Shown here: in pieces, positions 1 to 6,075 of the stretch
Layout of the letters: each line of letters opens with the position of its first letter
Numbering within the stretch: position 1 is the first letter of the stretch
Assembly (NCBI GenBank): GCA_964493695.1
Contig: CAZBPG010000092.1
Coordinates: forward strand, 1 to 15,652
Length of the DNA stretch: 15,652 bases
Origin: Bog-950 sp964493695
GTDB taxonomy: Bacteria; Bacteroidota; Bacteroidia; Chitinophagales; LD1
Reading direction: 5' to 3'
Notes under the pieces: model-generated
What the model saw: the letters and a program-made list of their open reading frames with translations, nothing else
The model's database searches: none
Told to the model about the DNA's origin: nothing
Position numbers and translations under genes: made by a program

Positions 1-74
1 ATCGCCCTTCGAATTTAACGCTATGTTTCTTCTCACACGATTAACGACTGAACCTGATTTTGATGGTTTTGGCG

Positions 75-689
75 TTATTTTTCCATGACCCATGTCAACA
101 CATGGTCTTCGAAAAAGCTGTAGTTGACTTGTAAGTTTTTCAGCGGCTCATCAATACCGGCAATTTCTGCTTTTAATGTTCCGCTTAGTTTTAACTCAAA
201 AGGCTCAATGAGCAGTTGAGTCATAAATTCTATTTCGCCTTTGCCGTGCAGTTTGTATAGGGCTTCTTTGGCGCTCCAGTATAAAATCAGTTTTTCAATT
301 TTCTCATCGGACGCAATAGAGTTGATTTCATCTTCGCGCAAAAACTTGTGGGCAATGCGCTCGACCTTGGGGTTCACCATTTCCAAATCAATGCCCACCG
401 GTGAATGGTTGCTTAGCATAGCCGCGGCAAACACCGGTGTATGCGAAATAGAAAGATGCTGAGCTGAATTTTTGAGGAAAGGTTTACCGGCTTTGTCTTT
501 TTCAATATCCGAAAACTCTCCGCGCATTTCGTTCACCAGATGCCGGGTGGCAAACCACTGCAGTTTTTTGTTTTCGTTTTTTATTTCGGGATGCGAATTG
601 AATTTCGGTTCGAAGAAAGAGAGGTCTTCTTCCAAACGCCACAGGGCGAGCTTAAAATCGAGTTGGCTTATTTCTTTATATAAAGACAT
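75..689 (-). CDS. 4'-phosphopantetheinyl transferase superfamily protein
   Basis: Predicted Sfp/AcpT-type enzyme that moves the phosphopantetheine arm of CoA onto a conserved serine of acyl or peptidyl carrier proteins in the cytoplasm. The 204-residue protein shows the family's two Mg2+/CoA signatures: GIDLE at residues 99-103 (acidic D101 and E103) and WSAKEALYK at 138-146 (E142). Upstream of them is the usual K-P-x-L...SISHT stretch (69-84). The length fits single-domain members. The ATG at 689 is the only sensible start. It is the last gene of a probable ubiE-porT-transferase operon, 38 bases after porT, and most of that gap is a hexamer tandem repeat. Whether its target is the fatty-acid ACP or a secondary-metabolite carrier cannot be told from sequence. 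The family call is secure; the substrate is inference. Confidence 0.9.
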   Translation of the reverse strand: MSLYKEISQLDFKLALWRLEEDLSFFEPKFNSHPEIKNENKKLQWFATRHLVNEMRGEFSDIEKDKAGKPFLKNSAQHLSISHTPVFAAAMLSNHSPVGIDLEMVNPKVERIAHKFLREDEINSIASDEKIEKLILYWSAKEALYKLHGKGEIEFMTQLLIEPFELKLSGTLKAEIAGIDEPLKNLQVNYSFFEDHVLTWVMEK

Positions 690-700
690 TCTTTAAACAG

Positions 701-724
701 GCAGTAGCAGTGGCAGTAGCAGTA
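701..724. repeat. Hexanucleotide tandem repeat, 4 copies
   Basis: Four head-to-tail copies of GCAGTA (the second ends in G), equally two copies of a 12-mer with one mismatch. It lies between the porT stop codon (728-730) and the start codon of the phosphopantetheinyl transferase (687-689), ending 11 bases from that ATG. Copy-number change would alter the distance between the two genes but not the reading frame of either. Confidence 0.85.
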
Positions 725-727
725 AAA

Positions 728-1408
728 TTACCCTTCTAAGTTAAGGGTAAGGGTAAATGTGCGCGAATACATGCGCTCGATGGTGCGCGAATAAATTAAG
801 CCCGGTGTGGAAGAATGAATGTTCAGGAAGCCGTGGCTCACTTTTATTTCGGGCGAGAGAATGAAATAGGGGAAGTAAATCATAAAGCCGAGACCGTATT
901 CGGCAGCCGCATCGTTTTTGCCGAGCTTAATGATATCATCGGCCTTACGCGCTTTTACGTTCGATGCCAAATCGAAATCGTAACGCAAACCGGCTATTAC
1001 ATAAATGCGGAAGTCTTTAATAGGGTCGCTCTTAAAGCGCAGTTGTAAAGGGAAATCGAGATAGATAGAAGAGATGGTCTTCTTAATCATGTTGTGGTTC
1101 AAATCCTCATAGATAATTCCCTTGTCGGAAAACGAAAGAGTGGGAATAAAACGCAAGTCGAAATACCGGTGGAACTGATAGTTGCAGATAATGCCCAGAT
1201 TGAAGCCCGGTCCGAAAGTTGGTTTGAAATAGCGGATGGAATCGTTAATCGGTTCCTTCTTGGAATGAATGATTTTAAAGTCGCCCACATTCACGCCCAT
1301 GGCAATACCGAAGTAAATATCCTTCCGCCCCAACTCATGCACGTTGAATTGCGCTTTGAGCCCTGTTGCTAAAACCATTAAAAAGAGGATACCTTTTATT
1401 TTTTTCAT
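728..1408 (-). CDS. porT: Type IX secretion / gliding protein PorT-like outer-membrane beta-barrel
   Basis: Predicted 226-residue outer-membrane protein of the PorT/SprT group, needed in Bacteroidota for type IX secretion and, in some species, gliding. Residues 1-19 form a signal peptide with cleavage after the LKA of GLKA-QF. The rest is alternating aromatic/polar beta strands typical of a small barrel (for example Y-F-G-I-A-M-G-V-N-V and the strand near F-P-L-Q-L-R-F), and it ends in the strand-like SRTFTLTLNLEG. An ATG at 1456 would add 16 residues before the signal peptide; I prefer 1408 because its ATG overlaps the ubiE stop as ATGA, indicating translational coupling. From family knowledge, ubiE and porT are commonly adjacent in this phylum, which supports the name. 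Sequence alone would only justify 'outer-membrane beta-barrel'. Confidence 0.82.
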   Translation of the reverse strand: MKKIKGILFLMVLATGLKAQFNVHELGRKDIYFGIAMGVNVGDFKIIHSKKEPINDSIRYFKPTFGPGFNLGIICNYQFHRYFDLRFIPTLSFSDKGIIYEDLNHNMIKKTISSIYLDFPLQLRFKSDPIKDFRIYVIAGLRYDFDLASNVKARKADDIIKLGKNDAAAEYGLGFMIYFPYFILSPEIKVSHGFLNIHSSTPGLIYSRTIERMYSRTFTLTLNLEG

Positions 1409-2130
1409 TTCTCCATTGTGTAAAATGCGCAGGCTCCAAAAGTTAAGGGTTGCCATTTCACGTTTCGAAAGCCAATATTCTCCAATATTCTCACAAACTC
1501 CAAACCATGCGGAAATGCCATGACACTTTCGGGCAAATAATCGTAAGCCCGGGCGTCTTTTGAAAAGAGTTTTCCTACCACCGGAACAATTTTTCCGAAG
1601 TATAAACTGAAAACCGAACGGATTATTGCGTTCTGGGGCATAGAGGCTTCGAGAATTGCCACTTTGCCCCCCGTGCGGAGGACGCGGTGCATTTCTTTGA
1701 GGCCAGCTTCAAGGTTCTCGAAATTGCGAACACCAAAGCCAACCGTAACGGCATCAAACGAATTATCTGCAAAAGGCATTTTTTCTGAATCGCCTTTTAC
1801 AAACTCCACTATATTCGAAACACCGAGCTTAATGGCTTTCTCTCTGCCGTATTTCATCATGCCTTCGCTCAAATCGAAGCCAACTATCTTTTCTGGCTTG
1901 AGCGTAAGTGCTTCAAAAGCAAAATCACCGGTGCCGCTGGCAACATCCAGAATTTTTTTTGGTTGAATACTGCCGATATACTTTACCGCTTTTTTGCGCC
2001 AGGTAATATCAATGCCTAAGGAGAGAAGATGATTGAGGAAGTCGTAGCGGTGGGCAATGTTGTCGAACATTTCTTCCACCTGAGCCTTCTTGCTGCGCGT
2101 ATCGTTATATGGTGTTACGGTATTGCTCAT
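1405..2130 (-). CDS. ubiE: Demethylmenaquinone methyltransferase (UbiE/MenG)
   Basis: SAM-dependent C-methyltransferase that converts demethylmenaquinone to menaquinone in the last step of respiratory quinone synthesis. The 241-residue protein has the N-terminal VEEMFDNIAHRYDFLNHLLS region, the SAM-binding motif LDVASGTGD (residues 61-69), the family signature GFGVRNF (131-137) and YDYLPESV (196-203). The length is normal. A TTG at 2142 would extend it by four residues, but the ATG at 2130 gives the better conserved start. It heads the minus-strand operon, overlaps porT by four bases and diverges from engB across a 44-base gap. A TACATTTG box just upstream suggests a transcript with a very short leader. 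Bacteroidota use menaquinone, so the menaquinone rather than ubiquinone role is inferred from lineage. Confidence 0.96.
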   Translation of the reverse strand: MSNTVTPYNDTRSKKAQVEEMFDNIAHRYDFLNHLLSLGIDITWRKKAVKYIGSIQPKKILDVASGTGDFAFEALTLKPEKIVGFDLSEGMMKYGREKAIKLGVSNIVEFVKGDSEKMPFADNSFDAVTVGFGVRNFENLEAGLKEMHRVLRTGGKVAILEASMPQNAIIRSVFSLYFGKIVPVVGKLFSKDARAYDYLPESVMAFPHGLEFVRILENIGFRNVKWQPLTFGACAFYTMEK

Positions 2131-2139
2131 AAAAGCGCG

Positions 2140-2147
2140 CAAATGTA
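2140..2147 (-). promoter_or_regulatory. Candidate Bacteroidota -7 box for ubiE
   Basis: Read on the minus strand this is TACATTTG, an exact match to TAnnTTTG. It ends nine bases before the ubiE ATG. I see no TTTG-like -33 element at a suitable distance, so the promoter is plausible but only half supported. Confidence 0.4.
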
Positions 2148-2162
2148 ATCGGATAAAGTTGA

Positions 2163-2170
2163 CATCTTTG
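2163..2170 (+). promoter_or_regulatory. Weak candidate -7 box for engB
   Basis: CATCTTTG differs from TAnnTTTG at the first base. It is followed by CCGC and then the engB ATG, so transcription would start at or next to the start codon. No -33 element is evident. Some promoter must lie in this 44-base divergent gap, because ubiE runs the other way. Confidence 0.3.
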
Positions 2171-2174
2171 CCGC

Positions 2175-2810
2175 ATGAAGATTAAATCAGCCGAGTACAC
2201 CGCGAGTTATGTAGATGTAGAAAAATGTCCGAAGCCCGAGGTACCGGAGTTTGCCTTTATCGGTCGCTCGAATGTGGGCAAGAGTTCGCTTATCAATTAC
2301 CTGACCGGCAGGACTAAACTCTCGAAGGTTTCAAAAACACCGGGCAAAACGCAAACCATCAATTACTTTGATATAAACGACAATATCAACTTTGTGGATT
2401 TGCCGGGGTATAGTTTTGCCAAGGTTTCGATAGAAATGCGGAACAAGTGGAACAACATGATTCGCAACTATATTCTTCACCGCGAACAGTTGCTGTATGT
2501 ATTTCAATTGATTGATTCGCGGGTGCCGCCACAAAAAATAGATTTGGAATTTATAGGCTGGATGGGTAAAAACCATGTGCCGCTGGTTGTAGTTTTTACT
2601 AAGGCCGATAAGCCGGGTAACCGTGAAGCCACCAGCAATATTCAGGCATTTAAGAACGCTTTGCTTAAAGAATGGGAAGAACTGCCGGTGATATTTGTTA
2701 CTTCATCGGAGAGGAAGGTGGGGGGAGAAGGGGTATTGAATTTTATAGAACAGGCGGCAAAAAGCTATTATACCCAGAAAAACAAGGCAAATTCATCAGA
2801 GAAGGAGTAG
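2175..2810 (+). CDS. engB: Ribosome biogenesis GTP-binding protein EngB/YihA/YsxC
   Basis: Cytoplasmic GTPase that helps large-subunit ribosome assembly. All G motifs are visible in the 211-residue protein: G1/P-loop GRSNVGKS (residues 30-37), the conserved T-rich switch around KTPGKTQTINYF (54-65), G3 DLPGYSFA (75-82), G4 TKAD (142-145) and G5 TSS (176-178). The length is typical. The ATG at 2175 puts the P-loop at the expected distance from the N-terminus. It is monocistronic or weakly linked to rpmE2, which has its own promoter overlapping the end of this gene. The pairing with the ribosomal protein gene rpmE2 fits a translation-related neighbourhood. Confidence 0.96.
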   Translation: MKIKSAEYTASYVDVEKCPKPEVPEFAFIGRSNVGKSSLINYLTGRTKLSKVSKTPGKTQTINYFDINDNINFVDLPGYSFAKVSIEMRNKWNNMIRNYILHREQLLYVFQLIDSRVPPQKIDLEFIGWMGKNHVPLVVVFTKADKPGNREATSNIQAFKNALLKEWEELPVIFVTSSERKVGGEGVLNFIEQAAKSYYTQKNKANSSEKE

Positions 2811-2813
2811 TAT

Positions 2814-2843
2814 TTTGATTTTACGAATCAAAACCTATATTTG
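2814..2843 (+). promoter_or_regulatory. Bacteroidota-type promoter for rpmE2
   Basis: TTTG at 2814-2817 and TATATTTG at 2836-2843 match both parts of the phylum's consensus (TTTG and TAnnTTTG), with 18 bases between them. Transcription would begin near 2848-2850, giving a leader of about 15 bases before the ATG at 2865. This is the best promoter in the window. Confidence 0.72.
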
Positions 2844-2864
2844 CCGTCCCAAAAATTAAAAGAT

Positions 2865-3137
2865 ATGAAGAAAGGAATCCATCCTGAAAGTTACAGAACA
2901 GTTGTGTTCAAAGATATTTCGATTGATAAAACATGGCTTGGAAAAAGCACTGCTAATACTAAGGAAACCCTTAAATGGGAAGACGGTAACGAATACCCGC
3001 TTATTAAGCTGGAAATTTCGAATGAGAGCCATCCGTTCTTTACCGGTAAAATGAAACTGGTAGATACGGCAGGAAGAATTGACAAATTCAAGAAACGTTA
3101 TACCAAGAAAACAACGGAAGAAAAACCCGCTGAATAA
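2865..3137 (+). CDS. rpmE2: 50S ribosomal protein L31, type B
   Basis: Ribosomal protein L31 of the type B, zinc-independent form, 90 residues. It starts MKKGIHPESYRTVVFKD and contains the conserved SNESHPFFTGK (residues about 56-66) and VDTAGRIDKFKKRY segments. It has no cysteine at all, so it lacks the zinc-binding CxxC of type A L31. A TTG eight codons upstream would extend the reading frame, but that codon lies inside the -7 promoter box, so the ATG at 2865 is the start. It has its own promoter and a strong terminator directly after it, so it is probably a single-gene transcript. Zinc-free L31 paralogs are often zinc-regulated in other bacteria, but I see no Zur-like operator here. Confidence 0.96.
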   Translation: MKKGIHPESYRTVVFKDISIDKTWLGKSTANTKETLKWEDGNEYPLIKLEISNESHPFFTGKMKLVDTAGRIDKFKKRYTKKTTEEKPAE

Positions 3138-3142
3138 GCTTC

Positions 3143-3172
3143 AAAACGTCCCGCAGAAATGCGGGACGTTTT
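3143..3172 (+). terminator. Rho-independent terminator after rpmE2
   Basis: A perfect 13-bp stem (3143-3155 pairs with 3160-3172, core ACGTCCCGC/GCGGGACGT) closes a GAAA tetraloop and runs into a T-rich stretch (TTTTTGTTTT). It begins six bases after the rpmE2 stop codon. Confidence 0.93.
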
Positions 3173-3180
3173 TGTTTTAC

Positions 3181-3218
3181 CTCATCCGCGCTTCGGGCAC
3201 CTTCTCCGAAGGAGAAGG
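3181..3218. repeat. Intergenic repeat-like palindrome
   Basis: After the rpmE2 terminator comes a C-rich stretch containing GCGCTTCGGGC and then CCTTCTCC-GAA-GGAGAAGG (arms 3200-3207 and 3211-3218). This resembles short dispersed intergenic repeats seen in many bacterial genomes. Only one copy lies in the window, so the repeat status is inferred from its look, not shown here. Confidence 0.5.
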
Positions 3219-3247
3219 AATACAGCCAGCCGTGAACTGTAAACTTT

Positions 3248-3255
3248 TATTTTAG
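3248..3255 (+). promoter_or_regulatory. Weak candidate -7 box for the GlmU-like gene
   Basis: TATTTTAG has one mismatch to TAnnTTTG and is followed by CCGC and the ATG at 3260, the same spacing as at engB. There is no clear -33 element. A promoter is expected here because a strong terminator separates this gene from rpmE2. Confidence 0.3.
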
Positions 3256-3259
3256 CCGC

Positions 3260-4456
3260 ATGAATCTGATTCTTTTCGATTGCCATAAAACCCGTGTCAA
3301 TCTACTGCCTTTTACGTTCACCCGTCCAGTAGCAGATATACGCATCGGTATTCTGACAATTCGTGAGAAATGGGAGAAACTGCTCGGTAAGAAATCTTAC
3401 TCGCTAACGGAGGAATACCTGTATGGAAAATTCCCTGCTGCTGATTCTTCTCCTGCTGTTTATGTAAACGGCTCTGTGCTGCCCGATGAGAAGTTAATTG
3501 CCGCAATAAACAGGTTAGGTGCGCTTCAATCTTTAACTCATAACGGTAATCTGATTGCTTTTAAAAGCGAAAAGCACCACCTGAACTACGAGAACTTCGA
3601 AGCTATTGCCAAAGGTTTTACCGCTGTTGAATACAAAGAGGAACTTACTTCGGTAAAGAACTTGTGGGATATTTTTGGAATGAACGGAGATGCGCTGAAG
3701 GCAGATTTCGATTTGCTGACGAAAGGAAGAAAATCTCAGAAGCTGAGCGATACCAATAAACTTATTGGTCCTGCTGAGAATCTTTTTATTGAAGAAGGAG
3801 GGGTGGTAGAAGCCAGCGTGCTGAATACTGCCACCGGTGTAGTATATATTGGCAAAGATGCCGAGATAATGGAAAACTGTGCCGTGCGCGGGCCTTTTGC
3901 TTTAGGCGAGCATGCAACATTGAAGATGAGTGCGAAGGTTTACGGAGCAACCACACTCGGTCCGCATTGTAAAGCAGGGGGGGAGTTGAATAATGTGATT
4001 TTCTTTGGTTATAGTAATAAAGCACATGATGGTTTTCTCGGCAATTCGGTTATTGGTGAATGGTGCAACCTGGGTGCTGATACCAACAACAGTAACCTGA
4101 AAAATAACTACGGCAGTGTGGACGTATTTAATTACCGCGAAGGTAAAGCAGTGGATACCGGCCTTACTTTCTGCGGCTTAATGATGGGCGACCATTCCAA
4201 GAGCGGAATCAATACCATGTTTAACACCGGTACGGTGGTCGGTGTAAGTGCGAATGTTTTTGGTGCTGATTTTCCGCCCAAGTTTATTCCTTCATACAGT
4301 TGGGGTGGGAACCGGTGGCTGCTGACTTTCAGTTTTGAGAAGAGTATGGAAGTAGCCGAGCGCGTAATGCAGCGCAGAAACATTAAACTGGAAGAAGCAG
4401 ACAGACATATTTTGAAAACAGTCTTTGACAGAGAAGAAAAATACAGAAAGAGATAA
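3260..4456 (+). CDS. GlmU-like putative sugar nucleotidyltransferase with left-handed beta-helix
   Basis: A 398-residue protein of the Bacteroidota 'GlmU family / putative sugar nucleotidyl transferase' group (NTP_transf_4-like N-terminus). The N-terminal part has the hallmark FTFTRPVADIRIGILTIREKWE region (residues about 18-39), roughly where nucleotidyltransferases bind nucleotide, but no classical GGxGTRL loop, so classical uridylyl/thymidylyltransferase activity is doubtful. From about residue 165 to 345 there are hexapeptide-type turns (GVVEASVLNTATGVVYIGKDAEI..., NSVIGEWCNLGADTNNSNL) that should form a left-handed beta-helix as in GlmU acyltransferase domains. The likely role is sugar-phosphate activation or modification for cell-surface glycans, but no substrate can be assigned. 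It lies 30 bases before tpiA and probably leads that operon. The family is confident; the reaction is unknown. Confidence 0.85.
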   Translation: MNLILFDCHKTRVNLLPFTFTRPVADIRIGILTIREKWEKLLGKKSYSLTEEYLYGKFPAADSSPAVYVNGSVLPDEKLIAAINRLGALQSLTHNGNLIAFKSEKHHLNYENFEAIAKGFTAVEYKEELTSVKNLWDIFGMNGDALKADFDLLTKGRKSQKLSDTNKLIGPAENLFIEEGGVVEASVLNTATGVVYIGKDAEIMENCAVRGPFALGEHATLKMSAKVYGATTLGPHCKAGGELNNVIFFGYSNKAHDGFLGNSVIGEWCNLGADTNNSNLKNNYGSVDVFNYREGKAVDTGLTFCGLMMGDHSKSGINTMFNTGTVVGVSANVFGADFPPKFIPSYSWGGNRWLLTFSFEKSMEVAERVMQRRNIKLEEADRHILKTVFDREEKYRKR

Positions 4457-4480
4457 TGCTTCGACTTCGCTCAGCATGAC
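4456..4480. repeat. Short intergenic repeat-like element between the GlmU-like gene and tpiA
   Basis: The 30-base gap is almost filled by an element starting TGCTTCGACTTCGCTCAGC, bounded by ATGCT (4456-4460, overlapping the last base of the stop codon) and AGCAT (4473-4477). It looks like the widespread 'TTCGACTxCGCTCAG' class of dispersed intergenic repeats known from many genomes. There is no second copy in this window. The hairpin is weak (five bp) with no T-tract, so it is unlikely to stop transcription. Confidence 0.5.
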
Positions 4481-4486
4481 ATAATT

Positions 4487-5239
4487 ATGAAAAGAAGAAA
4501 GATAGTTGCCGGTAACTGGAAGATGAATCTGAGTTTAGCAGACGCATTGCGCCTGGCAGAAGAGGTGAAAACAGGGTTTACACCGGGGGAAACCGAAGTG
4601 ATTTTGTTTCCTTCTTATATATATCTGACCGGTGTAATGAAAGCGGTGGAAGGAAGCGGAATAAAAGTAGGAGCGCAGAATTGCTGCCATCATGAGAACG
4701 GTGCGTTTACCGGTTCTATTTCAGCACAACAACTTTCCGAAGCGGGTGTGGAGTATATTATTCTGGGCCACTCAGAGCGCAGAATACACCACGGAGAGTC
4801 GAATCATATTGTATTTGAAAAACTGAAGCTGGCTTTGAAGTATAAGCTAACTCCCGTTTTATGTTGTGGTGAGCCATTGGAAGTGAGGAACGATAACGAA
4901 CAGGAATCGTTTGTCCTGCATCAGTTGCAGAAAAGTTTGTTTCAGCTCACTCCCGATGAGGCAAAGAACACCGTGATTGCTTATGAGCCTGTTTGGGCAA
5001 TCGGCACGGGCTTAAATGCCACACCCGAACAGGCGCAGCAGATGCATGCTTTTATCCGACATGAAATTGCCTGTAAGTATTCTAAAGATGTGGCGCACGA
5101 AATCAGTATTCTCTATGGCGGAAGTTGTAAGCCCGATAACGCTAAACAGCTTTTCAAATGTGCTGATGTAGATGGCGGATTGATTGGCGGAGCTTCTTTA
5201 AAAGCAAAAGATTTTCTGGCGATTGTTCAAGCAGTATAA
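4487..5239 (+). CDS. tpiA: Triose-phosphate isomerase
   Basis: Glycolytic/gluconeogenic enzyme that interconverts dihydroxyacetone phosphate and glyceraldehyde 3-phosphate in the cytoplasm. The 250-residue protein has every catalytic element: K12 in AGNWKMN, the electrophilic H95 in ILGHSERR, the base E167 in AYEPVWAIGTG (which also holds the start of flexible loop 6), and the phosphate-binding YGGSCKPDNA and GGLIGGASL loops near the C-terminus. Length and start are standard. The stop codon shares one base with the prmA start (TAATG), which indicates coupled translation. It sits in a probable operon with the GlmU-like gene, prmA and the giant exported protein; the functional link to those is not obvious. 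Confidence 0.98.
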   Translation: MKRRKIVAGNWKMNLSLADALRLAEEVKTGFTPGETEVILFPSYIYLTGVMKAVEGSGIKVGAQNCCHHENGAFTGSISAQQLSEAGVEYIILGHSERRIHHGESNHIVFEKLKLALKYKLTPVLCCGEPLEVRNDNEQESFVLHQLQKSLFQLTPDEAKNTVIAYEPVWAIGTGLNATPEQAQQMHAFIRHEIACKYSKDVAHEISILYGGSCKPDNAKQLFKCADVDGGLIGGASLKAKDFLAIVQAV

Positions 5240-6063
5240 TGACTTACACCCTTTATGAATTCTTTACCCGTGATGAAATTGAGCGAGACTGGCTAATTTC
5301 TATCCTGAGCGATTATCACTTTGAAGGTTTTGAAGAGACTTCTGATTCTCTGAAAGCGTATATTCCTTCAGAAAAAGTAACCGGAATATCGGTTAAAGAG
5401 ATTTTGTACGATAACGAACTTCACCATTTGCAGTTTTCCTCACATCCGGTGGAAGAGAAAAACTGGAATGAAGAATGGGAGAAGAATTTTGAACCGGTGG
5501 TTATTGCTGATAAAGTGGCTATCCGCGCTCCTTTCCATACACCCTTTAAGACCGAGTTTGAAATTGTTATTGAACCGAAGATGAGTTTCGGCACCGGGCA
5601 TCATGCCACTACGGCTTCGATGGTGCAGGGAATGCTGAAAGAGAATTTTGCCGGCAAAACTGTCCTTGACTTCGGAAGCGGAACAGGTGTGTTGGCAATT
5701 CTTGCTGAAAAACTGAAAGCTAAACACATTGTGGCTATTGATAATGAAGAATGGGCATACAACAATTGCGTGGAGAATGTGGAAAGGAATAACTGCGTTT
5801 GTATAAAAACCATAAAGGGAGATGATACTTTCGTGTTCAACGAAAAATTTGACCTTATTTTGGCAAACATCAACCGCAACGTGATTCTTAAAAATATGGC
5901 GCACTGGAAAAATCTGCTGAATCCTAAAAGCATTTTGATGGTCAGCGGAATTTTGCAGAGCGATGAAAAGGATGTTATCAGCGAAGCGCAGAAAAACAGC
6001 CTGAGCGTTAAAGATGTTATCAGAAACAACGGTTGGGTGGCTATTACATTTGAACTTAATTAA
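5239..6063 (+). CDS. prmA: Ribosomal protein L11 methyltransferase
   Basis: SAM-dependent enzyme that methylates lysines and the N-terminus of ribosomal protein L11. The 274-residue protein has an N-terminal substrate-recognition half (residues 1 to about 85), a linker with the signature PKMSFGTGHHATT (113-125), the SAM loop DFGSGTG (144-150), the acidic D168 after the second strand (AIDNEEWA), and LANINRNV (208-215), corresponding to the N(I)N motif of motif IV. Length and start fit the family; the ATG overlaps the tpiA stop codon by one base. The next gene starts 12 bases downstream, so it is probably co-transcribed. Confidence 0.95.
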   Translation: MTYTLYEFFTRDEIERDWLISILSDYHFEGFEETSDSLKAYIPSEKVTGISVKEILYDNELHHLQFSSHPVEEKNWNEEWEKNFEPVVIADKVAIRAPFHTPFKTEFEIVIEPKMSFGTGHHATTASMVQGMLKENFAGKTVLDFGSGTGVLAILAEKLKAKHIVAIDNEEWAYNNCVENVERNNCVCIKTIKGDDTFVFNEKFDLILANINRNVILKNMAHWKNLLNPKSILMVSGILQSDEKDVISEAQKNSLSVKDVIRNNGWVAITFELN

Positions 6064-6075
6064 GAAACATACCGC

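Noticed and set aside
2..88. Open plus-strand frame entering from the left edge and ending with TGA at 86-88
   Set aside because: Could be the last 28 codons of a convergent gene overlapping the transferase 3' end by 14 bases, but it is too short and without motifs to support. Nothing else is seen in bases 1-74.
1409..1456. Upstream ATG that would lengthen PorT by 16 residues
   Set aside because: It would bury the signal peptide and overlap ubiE by more than 50 bases. The ATGA overlap at 1405-1408 is the natural start.
5440..5904. Minus-strand frame of 154 codons inside prmA
   Set aside because: Antisense shadow of prmA, rich in His/Phe/Cys, with no motifs.
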